From: an uncultured Clostridia bacterium
GTDB taxonomy: Bacteria > Bacillota > Clostridia > Oscillospirales > Acutalibacteraceae
NCBI GenBank assembly: GCA_958445555.1
Contig: CAUCSW010000058.1
Location: 1-5,657 of the forward strand
DNA: 5,657 bases
Direction: 5' to 3'
Part shown: positions 5,467 through 5,657 of the stretch, piece by piece
Layout: each line of letters begins with the position of its first letter
Numbering within the stretch: the stretch's first letter is position 1
The notes under the pieces: generated by a model
Database searches by the model: none
Seen by the model: only the letters and a program-made list of their open reading frames with translations
What the model was told of the DNA's origin: nothing
Translations under genes and position numbers: made by a program

Positions 5467-5657
5467 ATGCGAAAGGATGTAAGCAGAATGAAAAAAGTGT
5501 TGGCAACGATATTCACTCTTTCAACGCTTGCCGTTATGCTTTTTAATATTGTGTTGTTCGACCTTCACAATGCGGGCTCTTCGCTTACCGACCCGCCGAA
5601 AGCAACAGTCGTCACCACGACCGCACACACCGATCTTGACAAACCGTATGCAGTCTC
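5467..5657 (+). CDS. N-terminus of a putative exported or membrane-anchored protein, partial
   Basis: Only the first 63 codons are in the window; the gene runs off the right edge. Two starts are possible. ATG 5467 (MRKDVSRMKK) follows AGGGAGGT at 8 nt. ATG 5488 (MKKVLATIF) follows AAAGGA at 10 nt. I choose 5467 because its site is stronger. A basic N-terminus precedes about 21 hydrophobic residues (V11 to F31 from the first start), which form a signal peptide or an N-terminal membrane anchor. The stretch after it is Thr/Pro/Asp-rich (SLTDPPKATVVTTT), as in linkers of extracytoplasmic proteins. No lipobox cysteine is visible. The catalytic or binding domain, if any, lies beyond the edge, so no function is proposed. 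Confidence 0.7.
   Translation, partial: MRKDVSRMKKVLATIFTLSTLAVMLFNIVLFDLHNAGSSLTDPPKATVVTTTAHTDLDKPYAV

Overview
The window looks like chromosomal DNA from a low- to mid-GC Firmicute, most likely a Clostridia / Oscillospiraceae-type gut anaerobe. The grounds are the pth-mfd gene pair, strong SigA-type promoters, purine-rich ribosome binding sites and moderate GC content in the genes. The taxonomic call is inference.

Layout. Positions 1-3300 hold a tightly packed leftward operon, transcribed from a promoter at 3443-3471: an unrecognised polytopic membrane protein (2590-3300), peptidyl-tRNA hydrolase pth (1998-2603), then the first ~667 residues of the transcription-repair coupling factor mfd (1-2001, running off the left edge). 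The genes overlap by 14 and 4 nt, which suggests translational coupling. mfd carries an apparent one-base frameshift 25 codons after its start. The operon leader (~3300-3436) contains a long bulged hairpin next to the first ribosome binding site.

Positions 3472-3673 hold no supported gene. At 3674-3702 a near-consensus rightward promoter begins a ~320-nt stretch (about 3709-4028) that does not look like protein. It is full of short hairpins, two of them drawn with GAAA loops, and ends in a 12-bp bulged stem. I annotate it as a candidate structured RNA: either a stand-alone ncRNA or a very long leader of the next gene.

Positions 4126-4926 encode a rightward integral membrane protein, tentatively DUF975-like, followed by a cluster of hairpins. 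Next is a self-contained 5S rRNA unit: A/T-rich upstream tract, promoter (5078-5106), 5S rRNA (5135-5251) and a perfect intrinsic terminator (5256-5282). No 23S or 16S gene lies beside it. At 5312 another promoter starts a ~120-nt leader with inverted repeats and a hairpin covering the ribosome binding site. It precedes the N-terminus of a small exported or membrane-anchored protein that runs off the right edge.

Functionally, the left operon joins ribosome rescue/recycling (Pth) with transcription-coupled repair (Mfd), a common Firmicutes neighbourhood. The parts least explained by known genes are the structured stretch at 3709-4028 and the leader at 5347-5466.
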